Part shown: one piece after another, positions 1 to 8,700 of the stretch
Layout of the letters: the number at the start of each line of letters is the position of its first letter
Position numbering within the stretch: position 1 is the first letter of the stretch
Assembly (NCBI RefSeq): GCF_002897035.1
Contig: NZ_BAUX01000012.1
Coordinates: 1 to 64,000 of the forward strand
Length of the DNA stretch: 64,000 nucleotides
Source: Methylopila sp. Yamaguchi
Lineage (GTDB): Bacteria > Pseudomonadota > Alphaproteobacteria > Rhizobiales > Methylopilaceae
Direction: 5' to 3'
The notes under the pieces: model-generated
What the model was told of the DNA's origin: nothing
Databases searched by the model: none
The model's input: only the letters and a program-made list of their open reading frames with translations
Translations under genes and position numbers: made by a program

Positions 1-882
1 CGCGCCGATCACGACGCCGCAGTCGGCGGTGATCTCATCGCCCAGAAACTCCATGGCCGCGAAAGCGCCCGCGCCGCCCCCGCCTCCGCCCCCGCGCGCG
101 GCGGCCGTGTCTCCGCAGGCCCCGCCGCCCCCGCCTCCGCCCCCGCCGGTGAGCAGCACCAGCACGCGCCCGGCCCAGGCCGGCTTCGTCCAGGCAGCGT
201 TCGCCGTGAACACGTCGACCTGCGTGCGCTGGGGGGACCGGGCGAAGCTCGCGACGCCGGTGGCGCCGGCGATCTCCAGCACGGTCGTCCAGCTCGCCCC
301 GTCCGCCGAGACCTTGAGCGCCAGCGCGTCCGAGCCGATCAGCCCGAACTCGGCGCGTCCGCCGTAGCCGGTCTGCAGCAGCAGGCTGGCGGTGTCGGCG
401 GCCGTCGCCTTGTTGAGCTTGAGCTGCACGCCGGCCCCGGCATGCGTGAACAGCGCCGCGGCGGAGGCGACGACGAGGCGGTTGACGTCGTCCGCCGTCG
501 CGGAGATCCCGAGCCGCGCCAGCCCGTCGAGGCTCGCGAGCGCGCCGACGGCGTTGACCCAGGCGCCGCCCAGCCGCGCAACGAGCTCCGTCGTCGCCGC
601 GTTGTAGGCGAGCCATCCCGGCTTCGGCTCGACGAACACCCAGGCGCCGTCGAGGAAGGCCGCGATCTGGCCGTCCTTCCCAGCCCAGGCGCCGGTCGCG
701 CCCACGCCCACGATGTGGCGGTCGCCCTCCGCCGGGGCGGACGGCGGCGCGACGCGGTCCCGGTCCAGCACGCCGAGCTGCACCAGCGCGTCGAGGCGCC
801 GGAAGGCCTCGTTGACGGTGACGTGCTTCTGCGCCTGCGACGGCGCGAGATAGCCGAGGCCGAGATGGGGGCTCGCGCTCAT
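1..882 (-). CDS. DUF2793 tail-fibre-like protein of the GTA cluster (3' end outside window)
   Basis: This frame is open from an ATG at 882 to the window edge, so the C-terminus is missing. The first 40 residues (MSASPHLGLGYLAPSQAQKH, then VTVNEAFRRLDALVQLGVLDRD) are the hallmark of DUF2793 proteins, which in many alphaproteobacteria directly follow the giant GTA tail gene, as here. Around residues 240-275 the protein becomes glycine-rich, with two runs of seven or more Gly split by an Ala/Cys stretch. This resembles the glycine-rich ends of phage tail fibres. It is probably a tail-tip or fibre-like component that contacts recipient cells. Family and position are seen directly; the binding role is inference. 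Confidence 0.8.
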   Translation of the reverse strand, partial: MSASPHLGLGYLAPSQAQKHVTVNEAFRRLDALVQLGVLDRDRVAPPSAPAEGDRHIVGVGATGAWAGKDGQIAAFLDGAWVFVEPKPGWLAYNAATTELVARLGGAWVNAVGALASLDGLARLGISATADDVNRLVVASAAALFTHAGAGVQLKLNKATAADTASLLLQTGYGGRAEFGLIGSDALALKVSADGASWTTVLEIAGATGVASFARSPQRTQVDVFTANAAWTKPAWAGRVLVLLTGGGGGGGGGACGDTAAARGGGGGGGAGAFAAMEFLGDEITADCGVVIGA

Positions 883-911
883 GGTCGTCTCCAAGAAGAA
901 GTGAGAAGCGG

Positions 912-3900
912 TCAGCTTCCGAAGCGGCCTCTGGCGGGCAGCCCGGGGCCGACCACGGCGGAGAGCTGGCGGACCTCGAAATCGAAGGCCGCCGGCAAGG
1001 CGCCGAAATCCGCCGTCTGGTCGGCGGCGGCGTAGGTCGCGGCCTGCGCGGATGCGGCGAGCGTGCGGAGCGCGGCGCCGGCGCCGTCGAGGATCGCGAC
1101 CTCGTAGGCCTCGGTCTCCTCGGCCAGCCGCACCTCGCGGGCGTCGAAGTCGTCGCCGCCCACGCGGGTGCGGCGGATCCAGCGCAGCGCCACGTCGCCG
1201 CCCGGCTCGCGGCGCGCGGCCAGCCGCACCGGGGCGAGCGGCGTCAGGCCGCGCGCGCCGGCGCCGACGACGTAGCTCCCATAGGTTGCGTCGTCCCGTG
1301 GCTTGGTGGAGGGGCCCACCCGCCACGTCACGTCCAACCCGCGGTCGCCTTCGGGCAGGCTCGAGACCGGCGTCGCCGCCGTGATCAGGACGAAAGCGGC
1401 GTTCGCAGGCGTCGGCGCGCCGATGGCGTCCTCCGTGCCGCATTGGCCGCGCAGGAGCTCCGTCAGCCGCCAGAGGTTCGGCCCCACGAGCTCCGCCGCG
1501 CGGAACTGCAGAACCTCCCAAGCGCCTGACGGCCCCTTCACCGCCGCGACGTTGGCTCCTGCGAACAGCGCGGCCTCCGTCACGCTTTCGAGCGCGCGGT
1601 CCGGCCCGAGCTCGACCACCAGCGCGTTGGTCCGGTCGAACCGGCCGGAGGCGTGGAAGCCGAGCGGCGCGTCGAGCCGGCCGATGGTCGCCGGCGTTCT
1701 CAGCAGCTGATCGAGCGCGAAGCCCGCGCCGTCGCGGGAGCGGTAGACGGCGACTGGCGTCCAGGGCCGGGCGTAGGCGGCGAGACGCAGAGCGTGGGGC
1801 GCCTCGTCGCCCGCGATCAGCGGCAGGTCGAGCGCCTCGAACACCGGGGCGACCGGCAACGCGCTCGCCGGCGGCGGCCGCGTCTCGCCCGCGACGGGCT
1901 CCACGTTGCGGGCGTCGGGGTCGGCGCGCGTGGCCTTTGCGGGCCGCACATACTCGTCGCCGACCTCGTCGAGCCGCATCAGCATCGTGCGGCCTTGCGC
2001 AGTGAAGGTGACGAGGTCGCCCGGCTCCAGCGCGAGACGGCCCGGCGGCAGGGTCCACTCCGCCCGCTCGCGCTGGACGGAGGCCTCGATCAGCAGGCCG
2101 TCCGCGATCGCCTGCGCCTCGACGGGCGAGAAGGCGATCGGCAGCGAGCGCTCCGCCACCGCGCGCCCCTCGCCGCCGAGCCGCCGGGCCTCGACGGCGC
2201 TCGAGCGGTAGTCGAGCGCAGGCTCGACGTAGCGCAGCTTCAGCACGGCAGGCACCTCGGAGGCCTGGGCGCGGGTGAGCCGGAAGGCCGCGCTCCGGTC
2301 GCCCGGATCGACCAAGTCGTCCGGGGTCAGGTCGGCCAGGGGCCCGTCGGCGCGGTTCGCAATCTCGATCGCCTCGCCCCTCGCCCGCGCGCGGGCCCCA
2401 TAGGCCTCGAGCAGGGGCTCGATGGCGTCGCGGGCGCTCATCACCTGGTCGAGCGCATAACCGCGCACCAGCCCGTCGAGGCTCTCGAGCGCGAGCGGCG
2501 CATCCACCGGCCGGCCGAGATCGGCGACGACGTCGCGCAAGGGCACCTGCCCCAGCCGGCCTGACAGCCAGTGCCCGCGCCCCCAGTTGTCGGCGTCGGC
2601 CCAGACGTCGCTGCGCACGGGAAACGCAGGGAATGGCCGCGCGTCCCAGGTCCAGATGAACAGCCGGACCGGGTCAATCATCCGTTCGCCGGTGACCTCC
2701 GACAGAGGATTGTTCCCGCTCCAGCGGCCCCAGTGCGTGAGCTGCGCCGTGAGATAGGCGCGCTGGGCGAGGTCGTCGCGGCGGCCGTTGGAGAACCACG
2801 GCGTGGCGCTCTCCGACGATTTGCCGTCCACGAACACGTTGGGCTGGTTCGCGCCCTTGTCCACGCCCGCGCACCCGATCTCGCAGAACACGATCGGCTT
2901 CGACTGCGGGACCCAGGCCGTCGGCGTCGCCTGCCGGACGCCGCCGGGACGGTCGTGGTGCGGGCTCTCCCACCAGTTTCGGAAGTCCTTGACCCGGAAC
3001 ACCCAGTGCTCGCCGTGGGCCGTGTCGACGATCGGCGTGCGGACCTGCGCCGCGCGGTCGGCGGAGGTCGCGTAGAACCAGTCGTAGCCCTCGCCGCCTT
3101 CGACGTTCCCATCGAGATAGGCGAGATCGTAGGGGCTCTTAGCGCCCGCGAGTGCGTCGAGATGGGCTGCGCCCTCGCGCCAGTCGGCGAGCGGCACGTA
3201 GTTGTCGACGCCGACGAAGTCGATGTTCGGGTCCGCCCAGAGCGGGTCGAGATGGAAGTGCACGTCGCCGGAGCCATCGCCCGGCCGGTGGTTTGAGTAC
3301 TCCGTCCAGTCCGCTCCGTAGCCGATGCGGACGTCGGGCAGCAGCGCGCGGACCTCGGCGGCGAGCGCCCGCAGCGCTTCGACGGCGGGGTAGCTCGACG
3401 GCCCGTCCCGGAGCGTGGTCAGCCCCACCATCTCGGAGCCGATCAGGAAGGCGTCGACCCCGCCGGCCGCCTTCGCGATCCGCGCCATGTGCAGCACGAA
3501 GCGGCGGTAGGACCACTCGTCCGGGCCGTCGTAGTCGACGGTGCGGTCGTCGTCGTCCCAGTGGAAGTCGCCGGCCTCCGCAGCCCCGAAGAACGCCGCC
3601 ACGTCGGCGGCGATCGCCGCCGTCCCGTCCGGGGAGCCCGGCCGGCCCGGGGCCGGGTGGCAGGTGACGCGGCCGCGCCACGGATAGGGCGGCTGCTCCC
3701 CGGCGCCATAAGGATCGGGCAGGCCGTTGCCGGCGGGGACGTCCATCAGCATGAAGGGCGTCAGCATCACCTTCAGTCCGCGGTCGTTCATCTCGCGGAT
3801 CGCTTGCCAGATCGCCCGGTCCGCAGGCGCGCCGCCGAGCGCCGGGGCGCCGTCGAACTGCGACACGATCTCGACCTCGTCGCGCGTGCGACCCGAGACG

Positions 3901-4847
3901 CGCCAGCTCCATGGCCGCGTGGGCTTGGTCCCGGTCTCGACCTTGGGGCGGATCTGACAGTGGCCGACGCGCAGGTCCGCACCATGCCAGGCCACGATCA
4001 GCGAGACGCAGGAGGCCTGCGGCGCCGCGGTCTCCAGTTCGTCGAGCGCGACCAGAAGGTCGGCCTTCTCGGCGCCGGTGTGGACGTTCTCGGAGGCCCA
4101 GGCGCCGAATGCGACCCGCCGCTCCACAGGCTCGGTCGCGTAGGCGAACTCCGCCGCGCCAGGGATCAGCGTCACGCCGGTGACGAGGTCCTCCAGCGCC
4201 GGCTCCCCGGAGGGAGGGCGGCGGAGCACCTCCACCGTGATCTGCGGTACGCGATTGCCGAAATCCTCGAGCGGCAGCTCCTCGAACACCAGATAGGCGA
4301 GCCCGCGGTAGGCCGGCGCGAAGTCCGCGCCCTCCACTGCGACGATCTTCGGGTCCGGCTCCTGATCTTCGGTGCCGCGGTAAAGCCGGATCTCGAACGC
4401 GTCCTTCGCGATCTCCCGCCCATCCGTCCAGATGCGGCCGATCCCGTCGATCGGGCCTTCGCAGAGGCCGAGCGCGAAGCTTGCGTAATAGGCGTAGGTC
4501 GTGACCTCCGCCTTCGGGCCGCCGCCCTTGCCGCCGGAGCTTTCGGTGTTCGCGTCCTCCCGGAAGCGCGCGGCCCAGATGATCTGACCGCCGAGGCGCA
4601 TGCGCCCGAAGAGCCGCGTCACGGCCGCGCCCTCGGTGGAGGCGGTGACGCGCAGGTCGTCGAGCCGCGGGCCTCTGCTCCGCTGCGTCGTCCCGAACAG
4701 GGCCTGGTCGAGCGCGGATCCCGCGAGCCCGCCGATCGCCGAGCCGATGGCCGCCCCGGACAGCGTGGCGCCGAGAAGCGTGATCCCGCTGGGCAGCAGC
4801 GAGCCGCCGATCGCGGCCCCGATCGCGGTGAGCGCAAGCACGGCCAT
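912..4847 (-). CDS. GTA giant tail protein with TIM-barrel-like domain (gp15 / megatron family)
   Basis: The product is 1311 aa, the usual size for RcGTA gp15 homologues. It starts with a Gly/Ala-rich hydrophobic segment (residues 1-50), followed by a tail-hub-like region to about 290, then a glycoside-hydrolase-like TIM barrel at about 290-740 with landmarks GSEMVGLT (around 480) and FCEIGCAGVDKGANQPN (around 654). The C-terminal half is a phage tail protein region. In RcGTA this protein builds the tail tip and contacts or perforates the recipient envelope. I chose ATG 4847 (MAVLALTAIG) over an upstream in-frame ATG at 4919, because homologues begin at this hydrophobic segment. The next upstream gene is the NlpC/P60 peptidase, 84 bp away. 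Confidence 0.9.
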   Translation of the reverse strand: MAVLALTAIGAAIGGSLLPSGITLLGATLSGAAIGSAIGGLAGSALDQALFGTTQRSRGPRLDDLRVTASTEGAAVTRLFGRMRLGGQIIWAARFREDANTESSGGKGGGPKAEVTTYAYYASFALGLCEGPIDGIGRIWTDGREIAKDAFEIRLYRGTEDQEPDPKIVAVEGADFAPAYRGLAYLVFEELPLEDFGNRVPQITVEVLRRPPSGEPALEDLVTGVTLIPGAAEFAYATEPVERRVAFGAWASENVHTGAEKADLLVALDELETAAPQASCVSLIVAWHGADLRVGHCQIRPKVETGTKPTRPWSWRVSGRTRDEVEIVSQFDGAPALGGAPADRAIWQAIREMNDRGLKVMLTPFMLMDVPAGNGLPDPYGAGEQPPYPWRGRVTCHPAPGRPGSPDGTAAIAADVAAFFGAAEAGDFHWDDDDRTVDYDGPDEWSYRRFVLHMARIAKAAGGVDAFLIGSEMVGLTTLRDGPSSYPAVEALRALAAEVRALLPDVRIGYGADWTEYSNHRPGDGSGDVHFHLDPLWADPNIDFVGVDNYVPLADWREGAAHLDALAGAKSPYDLAYLDGNVEGGEGYDWFYATSADRAAQVRTPIVDTAHGEHWVFRVKDFRNWWESPHHDRPGGVRQATPTAWVPQSKPIVFCEIGCAGVDKGANQPNVFVDGKSSESATPWFSNGRRDDLAQRAYLTAQLTHWGRWSGNNPLSEVTGERMIDPVRLFIWTWDARPFPAFPVRSDVWADADNWGRGHWLSGRLGQVPLRDVVADLGRPVDAPLALESLDGLVRGYALDQVMSARDAIEPLLEAYGARARARGEAIEIANRADGPLADLTPDDLVDPGDRSAAFRLTRAQASEVPAVLKLRYVEPALDYRSSAVEARRLGGEGRAVAERSLPIAFSPVEAQAIADGLLIEASVQRERAEWTLPPGRLALEPGDLVTFTAQGRTMLMRLDEVGDEYVRPAKATRADPDARNVEPVAGETRPPPASALPVAPVFEALDLPLIAGDEAPHALRLAAYARPWTPVAVYRSRDGAGFALDQLLRTPATIGRLDAPLGFHASGRFDRTNALVVELGPDRALESVTEAALFAGANVAAVKGPSGAWEVLQFRAAELVGPNLWRLTELLRGQCGTEDAIGAPTPANAAFVLITAATPVSSLPEGDRGLDVTWRVGPSTKPRDDATYGSYVVGAGARGLTPLAPVRLAARREPGGDVALRWIRRTRVGGDDFDAREVRLAEETEAYEVAILDGAGAALRTLAASAQAATYAAADQTADFGALPAAFDFEVRQLSAVVGPGLPARGRFGS

Positions 4848-4931
4848 GGGCGTGGTCCTCAGTTTCGGAAAGCCGAAGAATGCGCTCGAGCGGAGTGCGT
4901 GCTTCGAGACGCTGCGCAAACGCGAGGCTCC

Positions 4932-5489
4932 TCAGCATGAGGAGGTCCGGGAGCTTCGAGCCTCAGGTCCCCTCATGGTTCGAGGAGCGCCGTAGGCGCG
5001 TCTGGAAGCGCGGACTTCGGCTCGAGGCCCCGCCGCCGGAAACCGAAACCGTGCGACCAGCCGCCGCCGCCAGACGTCCGGAATCGCGGTCTCGGCGACC
5101 GCGTGGCCGTCGTAGGCATGGACCATGGCGGCGGCTCCCGTCGCGACGCCTGCGTGCCGCGCCGGGCCGTCGCGGCGAACCCGGAACAGCAGGACGTCGC
5201 CCGGCGCGATCTCGTCCGGCGGCAGCTCGACGAGGCGCCGGCGGGCCGCGGAGAGCAGCATCTCCGCGCCGCCGTCCTCCGCCCACGTCCGGGCGTAGGG
5301 CGCGAGCGCTTCCGGCTCCGGGCCGATCAACTCGCGCCAGACGCCGCGGACCACTCCGAGGCAGTCGGCGCCGGCGCCCATCAGGCTCGCCTGATGGCGA
5401 TAGGGCGTTCCGACCCAGGCCCGCGCCGCCGCCACGACCCTGTCGGCTTCGAGCGTTGGGCGCCGTTGTTCATCCAAGATCTTAGACAA
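4932..5489 (-). CDS. GTA-associated NlpC/P60 cell-wall peptidase (gp14 family), TTG start
   Basis: This is a 185-aa NlpC/P60 peptidase of the phage/GTA subfamily. The catalytic Cys is at 43 in GADCLGVVRGVW and the catalytic His at about 112 in RHAGV. In RcGTA the homologue sits in the tail and cuts recipient peptidoglycan during DNA entry. No in-frame ATG lies upstream of the domain. A TTG at 5489 is preceded by GGAGG with 5-bp spacing and overlaps the end of the gp13 gene (stop 5484-5482), so it is the likely start through translational coupling. After the fold ends near residue 150, a basic, low-complexity tail of about 35 residues runs on to the stop; it may not be conserved. Confidence 0.85.
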   Translation of the reverse strand: MSKILDEQRRPTLEADRVVAAARAWVGTPYRHQASLMGAGADCLGVVRGVWRELIGPEPEALAPYARTWAEDGGAEMLLSAARRRLVELPPDEIAPGDVLLFRVRRDGPARHAGVATGAAAMVHAYDGHAVAETAIPDVWRRRLVARFRFPAAGPRAEVRASRRAYGAPRTMRGPEARSSRTSSC

Positions 5490-6354
5490 GTCGTCCTCCG
5501 TCGTTGTCGCCGTCGGAGCGCGCGGAGCCGGTGAGCCAGTCGTTGCCCGGCATGTGCGGGAAACCGCGGAAGTTCTTATGGTTGATGAAGCGTTTACGGC
5601 AGGTCGTGAAGCTCTTGTCGCAACCCGCCGTGACCGTGAAGGCGTCGCCCACGGCGAGCGCCATGGCCGGCGTCTCGGCGCACTCCGCCTCCGTCCCATC
5701 GTGGCGTCTCAGCTCCGAGACGGAGCCTGCGTTCGCGCCGTCGGTCCAGGTCAGCCGTCCCCGCGTGAAGACGGCTCCGCGCCCCGCCAGCGCCTCGGCG
5801 CGGAAGGCGCGGGCGCCGCGGATCTCGGTGACCACGCCCTCCGCGCGGTGGGCGGGCGCGCTGAGGTCCACGCCGCAACGGATGTCGCCCAGCTCCGCGT
5901 CGCAGGCGCGTTGATAGAGCCGTCCCTGCGGCTGCTGCAGCGCCGAGGCGAGGCCGCGGAGCTCCGCGGTGAACAGGCTGCGCTCCCGCGCCACCTCGCC
6001 GAGGACGCCCGCAAACAGCAGCAGCGGCGCGCCCGCCGCGCGCCAGTCGACCAGAGACAGCGTGACCGAGGCGCCGTCGTAGAGCCCGCGGGCGAGGTCG
6101 ATCTCGCTCAAGCCCGCGTCGTCCAGCGCGCCCACAACGTCGAGCCCGCCGGCGGCGAGGCCGAGCGCCGCTTCGGCGGCCGACGCCGTCATGCCGCTTT
6201 CCGCGCGGTAGGTCTCGCCCGCGACGACGAGATCGCGGTCGTGATCGGTGAAGCCCAGCACGACGCCGTCCCGCCGCGCGAGCCGCCACAGCCGCGCGAA
6301 GGTGGTGGCGCCGGAGGCGAGCGCCGCCGCCATGGGTTCGGGGATGTCACGCAT
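5482..6354 (-). CDS. GTA tail hub protein, DUF2163 family (gp13)
   Basis: The product is 290 aa, starting MRDIPEPMAAALASGATTFARLWRL, typical of DUF2163 / phage BR0599-family proteins. The N-terminal half has the motif LGFTDHDRDL. The C-terminal part (GCDKSFTTCRKRFINHKNFRGFPHMPGND) is the conserved end of the family, with closely spaced Cys residues. In RcGTA the homologue gp13 forms the tail hub below the distal tail protein. The gene lies between gp12 and gp14 as in other GTAs. It is separated from gp12 by a 195-bp gap that contains a palindromic repeat, whereas its 3' end overlaps gp14. Confidence 0.88.
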   Translation of the reverse strand: MRDIPEPMAAALASGATTFARLWRLARRDGVVLGFTDHDRDLVVAGETYRAESGMTASAAEAALGLAAGGLDVVGALDDAGLSEIDLARGLYDGASVTLSLVDWRAAGAPLLLFAGVLGEVARERSLFTAELRGLASALQQPQGRLYQRACDAELGDIRCGVDLSAPAHRAEGVVTEIRGARAFRAEALAGRGAVFTRGRLTWTDGANAGSVSELRRHDGTEAECAETPAMALAVGDAFTVTAGCDKSFTTCRKRFINHKNFRGFPHMPGNDWLTGSARSDGDNDGGRLV

Positions 6355-6423
6355 GAGGACGCCTTTCTGACGAAGGGTCAGGTGATCTTGAGGACGCCGC
6401 GCGACCCTCGGAGCCACCCTCCC

Positions 6424-6511
6424 CGTCGTGGTCCGGCTTGACCGGACCATCCACGTCGGGCGTGGCGCCGACGCCGGCGGTGGGTCCTCCGGTCAAGCCG
6501 GAGGACGACGG
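6424..6511. repeat. Dispersed palindromic repeat, copy A (gp12/gp13 junction)
   Basis: Two short palindromes (GGTCCGGCTTGACCGGACC and TCCTCCGGTCAAGCCGGAGGA) are separated by about 35 bp. The two arms are also related to each other as inverted copies. An almost identical element is at 11555-11641. It fills most of the non-coding gap between gp13 and gp12. It looks like the REP-like intergenic elements common in Rhizobiales genomes. It could form a cruciform or RNA hairpin. Confidence 0.75.
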
Positions 6512-6549
6512 CTGAGGGTGGCCCATGGCGGGGTCGCCCCCGCCCGCGT

Positions 6550-7179
6550 TTACCTCAGCCGGATCTCGACCACCGGGATCGACGGGATCGCGCCGGCCTC
6601 GAAGGCGGCGAGGTCGATCTCCAGCCGGTCCATGTCGAACCGCGCCGGCACGTCGAACCGGAAGCCGGCGGAGACGGCGGCGCCGGCCGAGGGCGGGACG
6701 TCGAGCACGACTGCGCCGTCGGTCAGGTCGAGCGCGAAGGCGGTCGTCGCGACGCCCGCGACGGCGACGACGACCGAACCCGCCACGGGCTTCGCGATCG
6801 GCCGGACATAGGGGTCGAAGGCGCCGCCGTAGGTCTTGGTCAGGGCGAACCGGCGGTTCGTGCCGTCTCCGGAGCCGATCACCTGATCGGTCGCTGAGAC
6901 CGCGACGCCCGGCGCGGACGACGCGTTGTCCAGCGGATCCTTGAAGCGGAAGCCGTAAAGCCGGCCGCGTCGCTCCTCGAAGAAGGCGACGACGGCCGCG
7001 AGTTGGGCGAGGGTCCGCACGCCGAGCCCCGCGTCCCACCGCCGGCGCGAGTGCGCCCAGACGGCGTTGCGCTCCTCAAAGCCGGAGCCGAGCGTCGCGA
7101 TCTCCGTCCTCCGCTCCGGCCCGCCGCGCGCTCCGCGGGCGATATCGGTGGGGAAACGCACCTCGTGAAAGGCGGTCAC
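6550..7179 (-). CDS. GTA distal tail protein, DUF2460 family (gp12)
   Basis: This 209-aa protein begins MTAFHEVRFPTDIARGARGG and contains the family core (WAHSRRRWDAGLGVRTLAQL, then FFEERRGRLYGFRFKDPLD) diagnostic of DUF2460/TIGR02217. RcGTA gp12 is the distal tail protein, joining the tail tube to the hub and baseplate. The ATG overlaps the end of the tape-measure gene by four bases (stop at 7176), indicating translational coupling. Confidence 0.9.
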   Translation of the reverse strand: MTAFHEVRFPTDIARGARGGPERRTEIATLGSGFEERNAVWAHSRRRWDAGLGVRTLAQLAAVVAFFEERRGRLYGFRFKDPLDNASSAPGVAVSATDQVIGSGDGTNRRFALTKTYGGAFDPYVRPIAKPVAGSVVVAVAGVATTAFALDLTDGAVVLDVPPSAGAAVSAGFRFDVPARFDMDRLEIDLAAFEAGAIPSIPVVEIRLR

Positions 7180-7727
7180 AGGCCCCGCCTCCCGCGCGCC
7201 ACGGCCCGCGCGAGCGCGGCGGAGACCTGGCCCTCGGAACGGCGGAAGCCTTCGACGTCGGGCGTCGTGATGTTGACCGTCACCGACCCGCCGCCCCCTC
7301 CCCCGCCCGACGCCACGCCGAGCCGTCCGTCCGCGCCGCGGGCGAGCGGCAGCACGGCTTCCGGTCCGGCTTCCCCGGCGAGCGCCATGGCCGCGCCGCC
7401 GCCGGACAGAACGGTGGGAGCCGAAAGCACGCCGCCTTTGGCCATCGGCGTGAGGCCGCCCAACAGGCTGGACATGAGATTTGAAAACATGCCGCCGACC
7501 GCCCTCTCAGCCGGCCTGAGCGCGGCGGACAGCGCAAGCTCCGAGAGGCGGGACCCAAGCCCCTTCAGCACATCGGACAGCGAGCGCCCCTTCACGACCC
7601 CGCCTTCCAGCGCGTCGCCGATCGCGGAGCCGAAGCCGCGCGCGAGGCGCTGGGCGTCGGTCATCTCGCGGCGGAAGCGGGTCAGGTCGACCCGGACGTC
7701 GAGGGACACGGGTTCAGGTCCGGCCAT
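7176..7727 (-). CDS. GTA tail tape-measure protein (gp11), short form
   Basis: The product is 183 aa. It has a polar N-terminal region (VRVDLTRFRREMTDAQRLARGFGSA), a hydrophobic Ala/Leu/Gly segment around 50-100 and a glycine-rich loop before VTVNITTPD, as in the C-terminal part of phage lambda-type tape measures. The very short length is typical of GTA gp11 and implies a short tail. I chose ATG 7727 (MAGPEPV) because AGGAGG precedes it at about 7 bp. An in-frame ATG at 7742 is also open, but its ribosome site would be poorer. The gene overlaps the upstream tail assembly gene. Confidence 0.82.
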   Translation of the reverse strand: MAGPEPVSLDVRVDLTRFRREMTDAQRLARGFGSAIGDALEGGVVKGRSLSDVLKGLGSRLSELALSAALRPAERAVGGMFSNLMSSLLGGLTPMAKGGVLSAPTVLSGGGAAMALAGEAGPEAVLPLARGADGRLGVASGGGGGGGSVTVNITTPDVEGFRRSEGQVSAALARAVARGRRGL

Positions 7728-7902
7728 GGGAGACCTCCTCATCGGGAAAGCGGGCGATCAGGGCGGCGAGTTCGGCGCGGGCGAGCGGCTTCGGCCCGGC
7801 GTGGCGGCGCGTCAGGCCGTCGGCCGCCGCCGCGATCTCCCGCGGGGTCGCGCGCCAGAAGGCCTCGGGGCTCAGCCGCAGCACGCCGAGGCCGAAGCCC
7901 AT
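7714..7902 (-). CDS. Small phage tail assembly chaperone (gp10.1 type)
   Basis: The 62-aa product MGFGLGVLRLSPEAFWRAT... with RREAAAADG-like helices and a conserved LAR-LIARFPDE end matches the short phage tail assembly chaperone family found between gp10 and the tape measure in GTAs. Its start overlaps the gp10 stop (TGATG arrangement) and its 3' end overlaps gp11 by 14 bp. Such a gene, in siphophages, helps tail tube proteins assemble around the tape measure. Confidence 0.8.
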   Translation of the reverse strand: MGFGLGVLRLSPEAFWRATPREIAAAADGLTRRHAGPKPLARAELAALIARFPDEEVSHGRT

Positions 7903-8264
7903 CAGCTCGTTCCAGGGAAAGGGCCGTTCGCCTCGCCCGGCGCGCCCTCCCCCGCGCCGCCGAAGGTCGCCTGCAGGAGATCGGCCACCGCGCGGACGTA
8001 GCCGGCGGCGCCCTCCGCATGGACGAGACGCGCGACCTCGGCGTCGGCGATCTCCTCGCCTGCGGCGCGCAGGCCGGCGGCCAGGATGAGCGTCGCGTCG
8101 CGCGCCGAGAGCCGGCCGCTCTCGAAGCGCTCGGCCAGCGCGGTGAGGTCGGCGACCCCGAAGGCGGCCTCGAGCTCGGCCAGCGCGCCGAGGGTGAGCA
8201 CCAGGCGGCGCGGGCGGCCGTCGAACACGGCCTCCGTTTCGCCGCGGCGGCGGTTTGCGGCCAT
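7902..8264 (-). CDS. GTA family tail assembly protein (gp10)
   Basis: This 120-aa protein (MAANRRRGETEAVFDGRPRRLVLTLGALAELEAAFG) matches the gene transfer agent family / Phage_TAC_11 proteins located just after the major tail gene. It is mostly helical, with the motif LSARDATLILAAGLR. Together with the downstream 62-aa protein it probably corresponds to the split tail assembly chaperone of siphophages. Spacing to the major tail gene is 4 bp, so they are co-transcribed. Confidence 0.85.
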   Translation of the reverse strand: MAANRRRGETEAVFDGRPRRLVLTLGALAELEAAFGVADLTALAERFESGRLSARDATLILAAGLRAAGEEIADAEVARLVHAEGAAGYVRAVADLLQATFGGAGEGAPGEANGPFPGTS

Positions 8265-8268
8265 GGCC

Positions 8269-8679
8269 TCAGATCGCCGTGAAGGCGAGCGCGCCGGCGC
8301 TCTCGAGCGCGAGGTCGTAGACGACCTCGCCGGCGTGGTCGCCGCGGTAGTCGAGGCCCGTCACCTGGAACGGCCCCTCCACCCGGCCGAAGTCGGGGAT
8401 CACGATCTGGAACACGGCCGCCGCCCCGTCGAAGACGAGGCCGCGCACCAGCGCGTCGGAGGCGTCGTCGCGGAAGACGCCGGCGCCGGCGACGCTCGCC
8501 CGCTTCGCGCCGGCGCCGGCCAGCAGCTCCCGCCACCGCCCGGCGCTCTCGGAATGGGTCACGTCGACCGGCTCCGCGTTGAACGACAGCGAGCGCGAGC
8601 GCAGCCCCGCCACCGTGGTGAAGCCGCCAGCGCCGTCGGCGATCTTGAGCAGCAGGTCCTTGCCCTTCTGGATGGCCAT
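8269..8679 (-). CDS. GTA major tail (tube) protein, TP901-1 family (gp9)
   Basis: This 136-aa protein begins MAIQKGKDLLLKIADGAGGF and contains TVAGLRSRSLSFNAEPVDVT, the signature of the TP901-1 major tail family. It ends with the beta-rich VVYDLALESAGALAFTAI. It forms the hexameric tail tube. It is positioned between the tail terminator (gp8) and gp10 as in RcGTA. Confidence 0.92.
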   Translation of the reverse strand: MAIQKGKDLLLKIADGAGGFTTVAGLRSRSLSFNAEPVDVTHSESAGRWRELLAGAGAKRASVAGAGVFRDDASDALVRGLVFDGAAAVFQIVIPDFGRVEGPFQVTGLDYRGDHAGEVVYDLALESAGALAFTAI

Positions 8680-8700
8680 GGTGTTCCTCGAGGAATGACG

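Noticed and set aside
442-4940. Long plus-strand open frames opposite the GTA tail genes (for example 1653-2564 and 3489-4940)
   Set aside because: Arg/Gly/Ala-rich shadow frames caused by the high GC content; the minus-strand genes have recognisable families.
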